From Myotis daubentonii (taxonomy: Eukaryota; Chordata; Mammalia; Chiroptera; Vespertilionidae): a stretch of 64,000 nucleotides of DNA. Each line of letters opens with the position of its first letter. Position 1 is the stretch's first letter. Below the pieces are notes generated by a model. That model worked only from the letters and a program-made list of their open reading frames with translations. It made no database searches and had not been told where the DNA came from. The position numbers and the translations under genes were made by a program. This document shows positions 24,746 to 35,745 of the stretch, piece after piece. The DNA lies in assembly GCF_963259705.1 (NCBI RefSeq), contig NC_081840.1, positions 6,691,062 to 6,755,061 on the forward strand, read 5' to 3'.

Positions 24746-25986
24746 GCTCATTAAATACAGCTGGACGATATCAAGAAGAGGCCACAGTGGATGACAAGGG
24801 CGTCCCATCCTCCCAGTGCAAACAGCCCTCAGACCCCCTGCCAGCCAGCCCGTGGCCCAGTCCTCGGGGTCTGTGGCATTGCACGGCCAGCACCCCCTGG
24901 TTAGGTGTCTGCAGCAGCGTTACCTCCTGAGTCGTTAAGGATTTGCTCTGTGGCACTCACTGAGGAATGAACTCTTGACTCTCCTTGAGTTTTTGCCTAA
25001 GAACTCTGCCAACACGAGTTAGATGCAAGGGTAACCTTGTTACGGAAGGCTAAATTGAGATGGAAAGGCCAGGATTGTTCTCCAAGTGGAAATGGAGGTT
25101 TATTATTTAAGAAATCACCTAAATGTTGCTATTGAGGTTTTCTAAAGACTCACAGGGTTCTTGCTTTTTACGCCAGTCCATGGATTCGATGCCCATTATT
25201 AAGTTTATCCTGGGTAAATTACCAACCTGTGACCACCCTGCCTGGGGTGACAAGAAGCATCGCAAATAAGAGGCTCTGGAAAGGGCTTTTGATGGTGTAC
25301 ATGATGCAGGCCGGGGGGCGGCGGGGTGGGGGCGGCACCTGAGAGAGCCACAGAGGGAAATTCACCACTTCTTACACACAAAGCCTGTCATTTCTAAAAT
25401 AAAAACTATGATTTCTGCCGAGCGTTAAACAGCCTGACTAGCAAGATCAGCCCCGAGATGGAAATAATTGGGGAGCTGGTCTTCTCAACAGAAACGGAGA
25501 GTATAAGGCAACAGGGGTGTTACGGGTCACAGGCATTTATTTCGGGGTGTGGAGGGGTAATATACAATTTGACCTCTAAGTGTCCCTTAGGGAATTAGAT
25601 GGTCAGGTTTTCAATGACTGTATTTTCCAAGTATTATCAGGGTTTCATTAAAGAAAAAGAAAGGGGATGTTTGAATAAAATAATGGTTCCCAAACCCAAA
25701 CTCCCAATTTTGGTTGTTTTGATGCATGTTGTCTCGTGCATCCATATTTGGGGAGCTCGTTGGTGCTTACAGGGTGCTGCATGTAAATTTCTTCCGTCAG
25801 CTTGCACAGAGGGACATCAGAACCGGTTTTCCTTCAAAAGTTCCCTGGGGAACAACGCCCCTTGTCCACAGATTTCTGTGCACGTCACACACAACGTGGG
25901 CAGACCAGCTGAGCCTCTGGCATCCCCGTGCTCCTGAACACGCCACAGCCTGGGCTAAGAGGGTGTGACGTGGACAGATCTTTCTG
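24746..25986. other. Unique sequence, no supported gene
   Basis: Single-copy DNA with a G-rich stretch at 25308-25335 and an AT-rich, repeat-free block at about 25375-25480. No exon or RNA gene is supported. Confidence 0.45.
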
Positions 25987-26112
25987 CAGGGTGTCCCCCA
26001 AAAGGGTATACATACTTTGAATGATGACAAAGTCAGTGTTTATTAACATACAGTTCAAACATTAAGTGAGTTATCCACTGTTAACGTGTGTATACGTTTT
26101 TGGGGACACCCT
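25987..26112. mobile_element. Short palindromic mariner-like MITE
   Basis: 126 bp bounded by inverted termini: left agggtgtcccccaaaaggg and right tttttggggacaccct, continuing inward through gtatac on both sides. The compact structure and terminal sequence fit a mariner-type MITE. A flanking TA duplication is not clear on the left, so the superfamily is tentative. Confidence 0.6.
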
Positions 26113-26289
26113 ACATAATGTAGTGCTACACCTACTAAGACTTGGTGGTTTGGGGGGATGAGGGGAAGAGTTCTTAAGGCATTTCAAAATATATTTTTAA
26201 AAAATAAATCCAGAAGCCATAGAGTTTCCTTTCTTCCATGCCCGGAGACTCATGCATTCTTACGAATGTAATATTTAATTTTCCGTCTG

Positions 26290-26420
26290 TGCTGGGTAGA
26301 ATAGTGTCTCCCCAAATCCATGTCTGTCTGGAACCGCAGAAGTGACCTTCCAGGGCAACAGGGTCTCTTGTTCATAATGAGGTCATATTAGATTAGATTG
26401 AGTCCTCATTCCTCCTGTGC
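26290..26420 (+). mobile_element. Partial MaLR-type LTR
   Basis: Text gtagaatagtgtctccccaa and atgaggtcatattagattag resembles the 5' half of MLT1-type LTRs; the 3' half is missing or replaced. Confidence 0.5.
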
Positions 26421-26639
26421 GGGCAGGAAAAACTCACTTCCACTCTCACCCGACTTCCACCCTCACACCACCAGGTGTGGGGCTTTTCCTCCCCCACCAG
26501 GCAGTCCTCTGAGACCCCAGCTGAGCGTCTGCAACTCCCTTCCATTCAGACACTAACAGAAGGTAGCACGGACCCCACGGTTCCCTGAGGGTGCCCCCAC
26601 TTCAGATGCCAGTCCCGGTCGCCCACAATTTCTGCGTGA

Positions 26640-27110
26640 CTTGACTTCAGTGGGAGGGTCTCGGCCCCCTCCCTGGCGCCGATGAGTTGCTGGAACAGCT
26701 CACGTCCTTAGCCCTCACCAGTGTGTTGCACACGGAAGGATACACATGACCAGGGAGATGAAGAGGCCCTGAGCACAGCACCCGTTCCCACGGAGCCGGG
26801 CTGCGTGCGTACCTACGTGAGGGAGCCGCCATAAAACTTCCAACTGACGGCTTTGGAGAGCTTCCAGGCTGGTAAACCGGCCCCCCTCAAGGGTCCCACC
26901 CGGAGTCACCCCATTAGAACAAAGACACTCCTATCGCTCAGGAAATTCCAAGGGTTTTAGGAGCCCTGGGTCAGGGACGAGGTCAAAGGCCATCTATTAC
27001 AACAAAAGATGCTTCGAGTGCTTTTTATCTCTTAGGAAATTCCAAAGGTTTTAGGAGCTACGTGCCGGCAACCGGGGGCCAAAACAACATATGTTCCGTG
27101 ACTTCACCAG
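26640..27110 (+). mobile_element. Old retroviral-type LTR repeat, family unassigned
   Basis: Order: gatgagttgctggaacagct, ggatacacatgaccagg, a cataaaacttcc block, ccggagtcaccccattagaa, then cgctcaggaaattccaaggg. The last module appears twice (26937-26966 and 27031-27060), suggesting an internal tandem duplication. It resembles a common mammalian ERV LTR. It is a solo fragment with no coding interior. Confidence 0.5.
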
Positions 27111-27639
27111 GAGACGGACACAGAAACATACACACAGGAAAGACGTGACGATGGAGACAGATGGGAGCCACCCAACCGCGAGCCCAGCCCGCGAGCACTG
27201 CTGCCACCATGAGGCGCCGGAGGGGCCTGACGGGGCCTCCGAGGCCGTGGTCCTGCTGCCGGCCTCCCTCCACACGGGCAGGGGCCCCATTTCTGTTGTG
27301 TGAAGCCCCCGTTTGTGGCCATTGGTCATGGCAGCCCAGGACACGCATACGTGGCTGCACCGTGCCTTTCATGGTGTGCTTTGTCCCCGGTCCCATGTTT
27401 GGACAAAGAAATGAAATCTACGGTAGGACCCAAACCATGTGAACCTTGGGCAGTGGGGGCATTGTGGTCCATAGTAGGCTCCCCTGGGCGCTTTTAAACA
27501 CCCCACTGCCCCCGCTCACCCCGGCCCCATTAAACCAGAAGGTCCAGAGGAGGGTCTGGAACGTTGGGGGCAGTTCCGGGGGGCAGCTAAGGCGGCGGGA
27601 GCCCCTGGCCCTGCGGTGCAGCAACGTGGTCCCCTAACA
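27111..27639. other. Unique GC-rich sequence, no supported feature
   Basis: Overlapping open frames on both strands but no domain, splice or repeat evidence. Confidence 0.5.
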
Positions 27640-27835
27640 AAACCACGGGTCTGAGACTCACGTCTGGGTTTGATTTCCGGCTTTGCTACCCACTGGCGGT
27701 GTCCTTGGCAAGTCGCTTCGGTTACCTGATATTTACTTTTCCAATTGAAAATGGGGTTGAGAAGATTAATCTTCTTAAGTATGTAAAATATCTCAAAATG
27801 CCAGGCTCCGAGCAGGCATCTAACGAGCGTCCTTT
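27640..27835 (+). mobile_element. MIR SINE remnant
   Basis: Order tctgggtttgatttccggct, ctacccactggcggtgtcct, aatggggttgagaagatt, ccaggctccgagcaggcatc follows MIR on the plus strand. Confidence 0.6.
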
Positions 27836-27889
27836 GCCTTCCATTTAGAGGTAATTTAGCAAGGCTGCGGGCAAAGCCCACTCCAGCGC

Positions 27890-28078
27890 CTGCGGCTGTG
27901 AAACCTCCACAACCTCGGGCACGGCTCCCCACTCAGTTTCCTCATCTATCATATGGGGCCTCGGAGAGTCATTAGGAAGTTTACGCGGGATAACAAGATA
28001 ATCTGATCCAGCTAAAGCACTTAAAACAGTTCTGACCCATGTAAGCATTCAATAAATGTTAGCTCACATTACCGACAT
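27890..28078 (+). mobile_element. MIR SINE remnant
   Basis: ctcagtttcctcatctatca, agcacttaaaacagttctga and gcattcaataaatgttagct are the MIR 3' half on the plus strand, adjacent to the preceding MIR. Confidence 0.75.
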
Positions 28079-29466
28079 CATTATCTGACAACAGCGCACA
28101 CCTCCTCCTCCCCCCACCCCCCCAGCTCCGGGTGAGTTTGCGCAATCAGAAGCATCGTGATGCATTTCAAAGAGCTGGATTAGACCCGAGGGGACAAACA
28201 CCTCAGCTCTCAGCTCCGCTGAGATAACCACTAAGCTTCAGGCCTTAAATAAAGCCCCTTCTCCCTGGGCTCCATTTTTCAAAGGAAGGGTTTCGTAATT
28301 CCTGGTCCCTACGGTAGCTTAGAGCATTAAAAGGCTGTGGCCGTCTCCATGTTATAAAGTGATACACGGAATCTGGGACGTGTTCGACAAACAATCCCAG
28401 CGCTTTCCTGACATTCTGAGGGTAGGATTCGCAAAAAAACAGCATCCAGAGAAAAGGAATCCGGTCCCATGTGACTGTCGCAAAGGACGAGCCCAGGTTC
28501 CCCACGCGCGGGCCCTCCGTCCTCCAGGAGACTGCTGGCCGCTGGAGAGAAGGCAACAGCCTCCCTGCTCACGTTTAAACCAAGAGAAATAGCCCCATGT
28601 GGGAATGCAAACCGATACCACCTCCCTCGTGGGTAACGAGGGGATATGTATCAATAATCCCAAAAATACAGTGATTACATCTGTAGGAAGCTGTCTTGAG
28701 GAAACACAGTTAAAATCCACTTTTCTCACGCTTTTGGGATCAGCATTTGGACAATCGGATCCATTCGTTGTAAAATCAGTTAAATGCAGAAAATGGCAAA
28801 AGTATATAATAAAGATTTGGTTATAATTACCAATGACGTGTGCATTCACTCAGCAATCTCATGATGAAGGGCCAGGGGCTTTCTCCCAGCCTGATCCCTG
28901 ATTAAAATTCTGTGACATCTTTCTCCCGCAAACCACTCCTGTATACTTCGCGTTCTTCGTTTTGAGGTGCAGCCCAAACTTTAAGGTATGAAGTATGAAA
29001 ATAGAATCTTTCTCTAGTTTAGAATTTTTTTCTCGAATTGTCTGGAGTTGCCTGGCCCATAACCTTATTTTCTAGTGATCCTTCAACTTCGCCTTTGCAG
29101 TTTTTCTGGAAACAACCACCCTCTCTGTTTTTTCACTCCTGCGTCATGGGTGAGTTCGCCAGTCAGCTAAATCACAGCCACCGGCATGAGCAGGCTTGGG
29201 AACATATACAGTTAGGGCCTGGTAAGTGTGCATCCCAAAAAGCAGAAGCGGAAGGAAAAGGCAGCCTCCTTGTGCGGCCAGCATTGCAGGAGGCAGGGAA
29301 ATATTCATGCACAAACACAGTAATTGGAATAGCAATTTATACTGGCCAAAAATACGGAAACAGAAAATATACCCATATGATGAATATACGTATATGTATA
29401 TATATATATCATATATATTATATTTACAGGTATATAAGTACCAAAAACTATTATTTTTATAAACTA
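28079..29466. other. Unique sequence, possible conserved non-coding DNA
   Basis: Repeat-poor, moderately AT-rich single-copy sequence, especially 28255-28850. It has short frames only. A (TA)n stretch at 29390-29430 leads into the Helitron. No exon can be supported. Confidence 0.4.
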
Positions 29467-29710
29467 CTAGAGGCCCTGTGCACAAAATTTGTGCACAGGT
29501 AGGGTCCCTAGGCCTGGCCCGCAATCAGGGCTGATCGGGGCCTTCTAGCTGCTGGCCAGGGCCTTCCTTCTGGCTGCCAGCTGGGGCCTTCGTTCTTTCC
29601 GTGCCGCCCCTGGTGGTCTGCGCACGTCATAGCGAGCGATAGAAGTCCCGGTCTCCCGGTCGAACTCCCATAGGGACACTCTGCATATTAGCCTTTTATA
29701 TATATATAGA
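29467..29710 (-). mobile_element. Non-autonomous Helitron (HeliBat-type)
   Basis: On the minus strand it starts tctatatatatataaaagg followed by ctaatatgc and ends in a palindrome (cctgtgcacaaattttgtgc...) followed closely by CTAG. The flanks are A on the left and T on the right, the expected Helitron target. It is 244 bp with no Rep/helicase frame, so it needs an autonomous partner. Confidence 0.92.
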
Positions 29711-29942
29711 TTTTATATGTAAAATGCCATAACATTGTTATGATGCTTATTCATTCAATAAATGTACTAGGCAATAAAACATTTTATAAGTTTTGAAACA
29801 AAATGTGTATTTAGTATCTTTCTTAAAAAGTTAAAAGTGGGCCAGGACCTAACAAATGGGTTGATGTCATCTTGAGCTCTTCATCTATTTTACCTTGATT
29901 TATTTGGAGCTTAAGAATTGTCTTTAAGAAGAAGCATATGTC

Positions 29943-30158
29943 GCCCTGGCTGCTATGACTCAGTTGGTGAGCATCATCCCGTGCCCTGAAAGGTGGCCAG
30001 TCAATTCCCTGTCAGGGCTCATGCCCAGGTTGTGGGCTCTATCCCCAGTAGGGGGCGTGCTGGAGGCAGCCAATGGATATTTCTCTCTCATCCATGTTTC
30101 TCCCCCTCTCTCCCTCTCTCTTTAAAATAAAAATATATTTTAAATAAAAAATTAAAAA
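29943..30158 (+). mobile_element. Ves SINE
   Basis: Head gccctggctgctatgactca, then gtcagggctcatgcccaggt, tatccccagtagggggcgtg, a CT tract and an A-rich tail. Confidence 0.9.
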
Positions 30159-30734
30159 GAGCATGTGTAACATGGGTTGTCTAAAAATAAAATGCAATAA
30201 ACTTTAATAAAAGGGGAGTTTTTTTCTCCTAGCCCAGCCAAGTAAGCTTCCCCTAACCCTCCACAGACAGCAGTATCAAGTCTGAATAAAAATACAAAAC
30301 AAGGCTTTTGTTTACTGGAGGATGAACAAAAGCAGGCTGCCTCTAGGAAGTCAACATGTAGAAGGGGAAAATGGCAGAAGATGAAACTCCCATTTTTATA
30401 GCTTTTAGCCGAAGGGCAATTCAGAATTGTCACCACAGAAGTGGCTAAATCTCTGAAAAAAAAAAAAAGAAAAAAAAAAAACACTATTTTTCTAACCTGA
30501 AGAACAAAAGTACAGGGTTCAGGGCAACCAGGGCCCCAGGAGAGTGAGGCGGTGACGCTGAGAAAGATGAACCAGAGAGGAGCACCCAATCCTCCAGGTG
30601 GCCCCTGAACCAAAAGTGGGAGAGTGGATTCAGAGCAGCTAAGCTAAGGAGAAAGAACTGAGCTAAGGTTTGAGCTATTTCAAGAGGAAAAGTTTTCAGT
30701 TTGAGGCCAATCAAGTTAATAACCTGCTTTTAAA
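30159..30734. other. Unique sequence, no supported feature
   Basis: A-rich single-copy DNA with an A13GA11 run around 30459-30481. No repeat family is recognised. Confidence 0.45.
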
Positions 30735-31171
30735 AAATAAAATAAACATTCTTCAGAGAAATATAACTTTATCCAGATGACATTCACAGCGTCCAGGATG
30801 CAATCCAAACTTACGCAACACAGAAGAAACAAGAAAATGTGACCAATCCTTAAGAGAGAGGAAAGAAAGAAAAGATGGAGACCAATTCCAAAATGATCTA
30901 AATGTTGAAAAAATAAAAGAGGGATTTAAAAGCAAAAGGAAAAAATGAAGATAAACTCTCTACCGATGTAAAGATAGAAAATGTCAGCAGAAAAGAAAAA
31001 CTCTAAAAAAGAATCAAATGGAAATTGTAGAGCATTAAATATAATATTTGAAATAAAAAATTCCTTGTGTATGTTTAATAGCATAAGGGATATGACAGAG
31101 AAAAGACTTGGTGAGCTTAAGTTAGGCCAAAAGAAATCATCGTAACCCTAGCCCATCTGAGAAACATCAAG

Positions 31172-31184
31172 AAAAAAGATTAGA
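31172..31184 (+). repeat. Target-site duplication of Ves SINE (left)
   Basis: aaaaaagattaga is repeated exactly at 31398-31410 on the far side of the SINE. Confidence 0.9.
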
Positions 31185-31397
31185 GACCCACCAGTGTGGC
31201 TCAGTGGTTGAGCGTCCACCTATGAACCAGGAGGTCACAGTTCAATTCCTGGTCAGGGCACCATGCCCGGTTTACAGGCTCAATCCCCAGTGTGGGGCAT
31301 GCAGGTGGCAGCCAATCAATAGATTCTCTCTTATCATTGATATTTCTTTCTCTCTCTCCCTCTCTCTTCCTCACTGAAATCAATAAAAATATATTTT
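31185..31397 (+). mobile_element. Ves SINE with exact 13-bp TSD
   Basis: ccaccagtgtggctcagtgg, gaaccaggaggtcacagttc, caggtggcagccaatcaata, a CT tract and tgaaatcaataaaaatatat. It lies inside the sense L1 and interrupts its ORF1-like part. Confidence 0.95.
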
Positions 31398-32034
31398 AAA
31401 AAAGATTAGAAAAATTAACAGAGCCTCAGGAACCTGTGAGACAATACCAACAAATCTACCATAAGTGTTATGGAATGAGGAAGAAAGAGAGAATAGGATA
31501 AAGTAATTTGAAAAGGTAATGGCCAAAAATTTCCCAAATTTGATGAAATACATAAATTACAGATAAGAAAATCAGAGAGCCTCAAAAAGAGAAACTACAA
31601 AGAAAATCACACCCTGGCACTAATAGTCAAGCAGTTCTAAATCAAAGGGAAAGAGGAAATCTTCAAAGCAACCAGAGAAAAATATCACATACAAAACAAC
31701 CATTCAAATGACCTCTAGGTTACCGCTATACGAGGCAGGAATACACTAGAACAACATCTTTACAGTTCTAAATAAAAAAAATTTTTTTAAATATGTCAAC
31801 TCATCATTCTATATCCTTTCAGAATTAAGACAAAATAAAGACCATTTCAGATAAAAGATAACTGATAATTCATTGACAGCAGATCTGCTCTAAGAAGTGC
31901 TAAAGGAAGTCTTCATTCTGAAGGTATGGCAATTCAGATATGCTGGGGGAGAAAGAGAAACTATTAGAAGTGGTGAATGTATGAAATATTTGGAGAAATG
32001 TAAAAAGCATTTTCTTAATTAAAAACTATTAATA

Positions 32035-32258
32035 CGCCTGGCCGGTGTGGCTCAGTGGTTGAGAGTCGATCCATGAACCAGGAGGTCAGGTTTTGATTCC
32101 CCTTCAGGGTGCATGCCCAGGTTTCAAGCTCGATTCCCAGCAGTGAGTGTGCAGGAGGCAGCCAGCCAGTTGATGAACTTTCTCTCTCATCAATGTTTCT
32201 ATCTCTCTATTCCTCTCCCTTTGTCTCTCTAAAAATTAGTAAAAACATTTTTAAAAAT
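32035..32258 (+). mobile_element. Ves SINE nested in LINE-1
   Basis: cgcctggccggtgtggctca, gaaccaggaggtcaggtttt, tgcaggaggcagccagccag, a CT tract and an A-rich tail. Confidence 0.94.
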
Positions 32259-32698
32259 ACTTGTACTATTTAAGTGAAAATTATAGCATTTTCTGAATGG
32301 ATTTACAGTGCTGATGCAATACATGTAATAACTATAGCATAAAAGGGAGAGGTTAATGAATTTATGCAGTTGCAAAGTTTCTACATTTTACATGATACAA
32401 TATTATCATCACTAAGTGGTCTGTGATAAGTTAAGGATGTATATTGTAATGTTTAGAGAAAACACTACAAAATTTAAAGATAAGCAGAAAACATGGGGAC
32501 AAATAGAAAACAAGCAATAAAATGATAGACCTAAAATCCAACTATTCAAAAAATACATGAAATGCTCATTGGCTAAATAATCTAAAAAGACAGAGATCAC
32601 AAAATGGATCAAAGAAACAAAAACAGAAATCTGTACACCCCTATATGCTGCATACAAGAGAGGCACATTTTTAAATATAAAGATACAGACAGGTTGAG

Positions 32699-32913
32699 CG
32701 TGGCCAGTGTGGCTCAGTGCTTGAGCATCAAACTATGAACCAGGAGGTCACCATTTGGTTCCCATTCAGGGCACATGCCCGGGGTCGCAGGCTCCATCCC
32801 TAGTAGAGGGCGTGCAGGAGGCAACCAATCAATGATTCTCTTTCATCACTGATGTTTCTAGATCTCTCTCCCTCTCCCTTCCTCTCTCTGAAATCAATAA
32901 AAACATGTTTTTA
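32699..32913 (+). mobile_element. Ves SINE nested in LINE-1
   Basis: cgtggccagtgtggctcagt, gaaccaggaggtcaccattt, gagggcgtgcaggaggcaac and tgaaatcaataaaaacatgt. The flanks agatacagac (left) and agacacagat (right) look like a diverged target duplication. Confidence 0.94.
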
Positions 32914-33424
32914 AAAGACACAGATAGTCAAAAGTAAATAAGTGTAAAAATAGATATCTCGAAAATAGTAAGTAAAACAAGACTGGACTGATATCAGATA
33001 AAATAGATTTCCAGAGTGTAGTACTGACAGAGATAAGGAGGGATATTTCACAATGATAAAAGTATAAATTCATCGTAATAACAAAACAATCCATAAATGT
33101 GTCTGCATCTAAGAGGAGTTCTTCAAGTATGTGAAGCAAATATCAACAGAATTAAAAAGAGAAACAGATAATTACACAATCATTGTTGCAGATATCAACA
33201 CCCTTCATTCAACTATTAATAAAACAACAATTTTTAAAATCAGTAAAGACATGGATGAATTGAACAGTACTATCAACTACTTTTGACCTAACTGATATTT
33301 GTAGAATATTACATCCCAAACCTAGATGATATACTTTCTTTTCAAATGCACATGATACATTCATCAAGACATAAAACAAGTCACACCAGCATCATATAAA
33401 GTATGATCTGTGGCCACAACATAA

Positions 33425-33589
33425 TCCTATATAATAAAAGCCTAATATGCGAATTGTTCAACCAAGAGTTTGCTCGCTATGACATGTGCTGACCACCAGG
33501 GCAGGCTGGAGGTGCAAGCTGGGGCCCAATCCCCGCAGGCCACCCCAAGGGACCCCACCCATGCACAAATTCATGCACCAGGCCTCTAG
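33425..33589 (+). mobile_element. Helitron, first of an abutting head-to-tail pair
   Basis: 5' end tcctatataataaaagccta and 3' end with the short hairpin tgcacaaattcatgca, then ggcctctag. The left flank is A. It is 165 bp with no coding capacity. The next Helitron begins at the very next base. Confidence 0.93.
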
Positions 33590-33941
33590 TCCTATATAAT
33601 ACAAGCCTAATATGCTAAGTGTCCAACTGTTCGTTCGACTGTTCAACCAGTCACTATGATGCGCACTGACCACCAGGGAACAGATGCTCCAACCGGTAGG
33701 TTAGCTTGCTGCTGGGATCTGGCTGATCGGGACTGGGCGAGACAGGCCAGACATGCCCTGGAGCCCTCCCGCAGTCCCTCCCCGGCCCCGATTGTGCATC
33801 AGTGGGGTCCCTCGGCCTGGCCTGCACCCTCTCGCAATCCAGGACCCCTCAGGGGATGTTGGAGAACCGGTTTAGGCCTGATCCCTGCAGGCGAGGCCGA
33901 GGGACCCCACCAGTGCACAAATCCATGCACAAGGCCTCTAG
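33590..33941 (+). mobile_element. Helitron, second of the head-to-tail pair
   Basis: 5' end tcctatataatacaagccta, 3' hairpin gtgcacaaatccatgcac, then aaggcctctag, followed by host T. It is longer (352 bp) and carries a GC-rich interior with Helitron-3'-end-like text near 33790-33840. The first element could have inserted at the A|T junction formed by the host A and the leading T of this one. Confidence 0.93.
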
Positions 33942-34454
33942 TTATATATCTAAAACAATAAAATATGTGGAAATCCCAAATATTTGAAAATTAAACAACA
34001 TACTTCTAAATAATATGTGGGTCAAAGAATAAGTCACAAGAGAAATTAGAAATATTCTAACTGAATGATAATGGAATTATCATTAAAATGTGTGGAATTG
34101 ACCTAAAGCAGTGCTTAGTGGGAAGTTAATAGTTGCTTTAAATACTTATATTTGAAAAGAAGAAAGATCTAAAGTCAATGGCCCAAGATTCCAACTGAAG
34201 ACACTACAAAAAGAAGAATAAACAAAACCCAAGGAAGAAGATAGAAGGGGAAAAAAGAAGCAATCAATTCAATATAAACAAAGAGTACAGAAAAATCGAT
34301 GTAACCAAAACTTGTTCTCTAAAAGATAAATATGATTAATATACTTCTAGGTATTCTGATCAGGAAAACAAAAAGAGATACAATAAGTTAACAGTATCAA
34401 GAATAAGAGAGGGACATCACTATAGCTCCTACAGATACTAGAGACTATGCCAAC

Positions 34455-34745
34455 TTTATTTTTTGTGTTTTATTTATTTACTTATTAATTCGTTTATTTA
34501 TTCAAATAAAATGGGATTCAGCATAGTCCTTTGTTGATAAAAATACTATTGTCATTGTCCCATGAATGGCTCTTTATTTATTAATAGTATAATGGACAAT
34601 GAACCTACTATCTACTCAAGAACTAATATATTATCAATGAATTGTCTACCTGTGTATTTCTTTTCTGTTTATTTTTTTATTAAAATATAGTTAACATACA
34701 ACATGATATTAGTTTCAGGTATACTCCATAGTTATTCAACATTTA
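34455..34745 (-). mobile_element. AT-rich insert ending in an antisense L1 3' UTR fragment
   Basis: The sense L1 breaks off near 34450 and resumes near 34750 (atagagacaaattaacaaat). The end of the insert, ttaaaatatagttaacatac then atattagtttcaggtatact, is the antisense of a common L1 3' UTR. The rest is simple AT-rich DNA. Confidence 0.5.
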
Positions 34746-34842
34746 TAAACATAGAGACAAATTAACAAATTTGCTAAATTAACAATTTTGACCATTTAGA
34801 TGAAATGGCTAAATTCTTCAGGACAGAATATCTAAATTGTCA

Positions 34843-35195
34843 TCTATACATATAAAAACCTAAGTGACTGTTTAACCATTCAACCAGTAGCTATGATGTG
34901 CACTGACCACCAGGGAGCAGATGCTCAATGCACAGGCATGGAAACATGGAACAGACTAATGAATCTCACAAGGAAGAGGGGAGGGGGAAAGGGGAAGAGA
35001 TTAACCAAAGATCTTATATGCATACTAGAGGCCCAGTGCACAGATTTGTACACCAGTGGGGTCCCTCAGCCTGGCCTGTGGGGACCGGGCTGAAACCAGC
35101 AGTCCGACATCCCCCAAGGGGTCCCGGATTGCAAGAGGGCACAGGCCAGTACAAGGGATCCTACTGGTGCACAAATCCGTGCACCAGACCTCTAG
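34843..35195 (+). mobile_element. Composite Helitron with an internal inverted 3' end
   Basis: Plus-strand 5' end tctatacatataaaaaccta and 3' end ggtgcacaaatccgtgcacc, then agacctctag, with A and T flanks. Inside, at 35025, ctagaggcccagtgcac is a second Helitron 3' end pointing the other way. Between them is L1-3'-end-like text (agagattaaccaaagatct). It is probably a chimera or nested copy. Confidence 0.8.
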
Positions 35196-35599
35196 TATAT
35201 CTATAAAAGAAATTCATTTCTTTATCAAACACATGTCCACAAAGAGAACTGCAGACCCAGAGAGCTTCACTAGGTAATTCTGTCAACATTTAAGAAAATA
35301 ATAGCACCAACCACACACAAACTCTTTCTAAAAACCAAAGAGGTAACTTTCCTCAACTTATTTTATGAGGCCACTGAAACTTAAAACCAAAGCCTGACCG
35401 ACATTACAAAGTAAACTTATGAGCCCATAGCCCTCACAAGTATTGTCCATTATACCTTAATAAAACATTAGTAAATAGAATACAGCAAAATATAGAATGG
35501 GAAGAACATCATGACCAAGTAGGATTTATCCCAGCAACTTAAGGTGGAATTCATTCAAAAATCAATCAGTGCAATTCACAGTATTATTAGACTTAAAGG

Positions 35600-35607
35600 G
35601 GCTAGAC
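35600..35607 (+). repeat. 8-bp target-site duplication of hAT MITE (left)
   Basis: ggctagac is repeated exactly at 35746-35753. Confidence 0.93.
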
Positions 35608-35745
35608 CAGTGGTCAGCAAACTGCGGCTCACAAGCCACATGCGGCTCTTTGGCCCCTTCAGTGTGGCCACGAAGTTTCAATCACACTGTATGTGGTATT
35701 TTGTGGAAGGGCAACACTCTAAGGGCCACAGTTTGCCGACCACTG
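35608..35745. mobile_element. Short hAT MITE with perfect 8-bp TSD
   Basis: Inverted ends cagtggtcagcaaactgcgg and cacagtttgccgaccactg, 138 bp in all, no coding sequence. The exact 8-bp duplication establishes the hAT superfamily. It sits in L1 ORF2 text, which continues on both sides, so it is younger than that L1. Confidence 0.95.

Noticed and set aside
26640..27110. Endogenous retrovirus with genes
   Set aside because: Only LTR-like sequence is visible; no gag, pol or env-like frame lies nearby.
29390..29466. (TA)n next to the Helitron as part of the element
   Set aside because: The Helitron end is fixed by CTAG at 29467; the TA repeat lies outside it.
31185..31260. tRNA gene suggested by A- and B-box-like motifs
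   Set aside because: The motifs belong to the tRNA-derived head of a Ves SINE; the same applies to all other copies, and no tRNA cloverleaf is intact.
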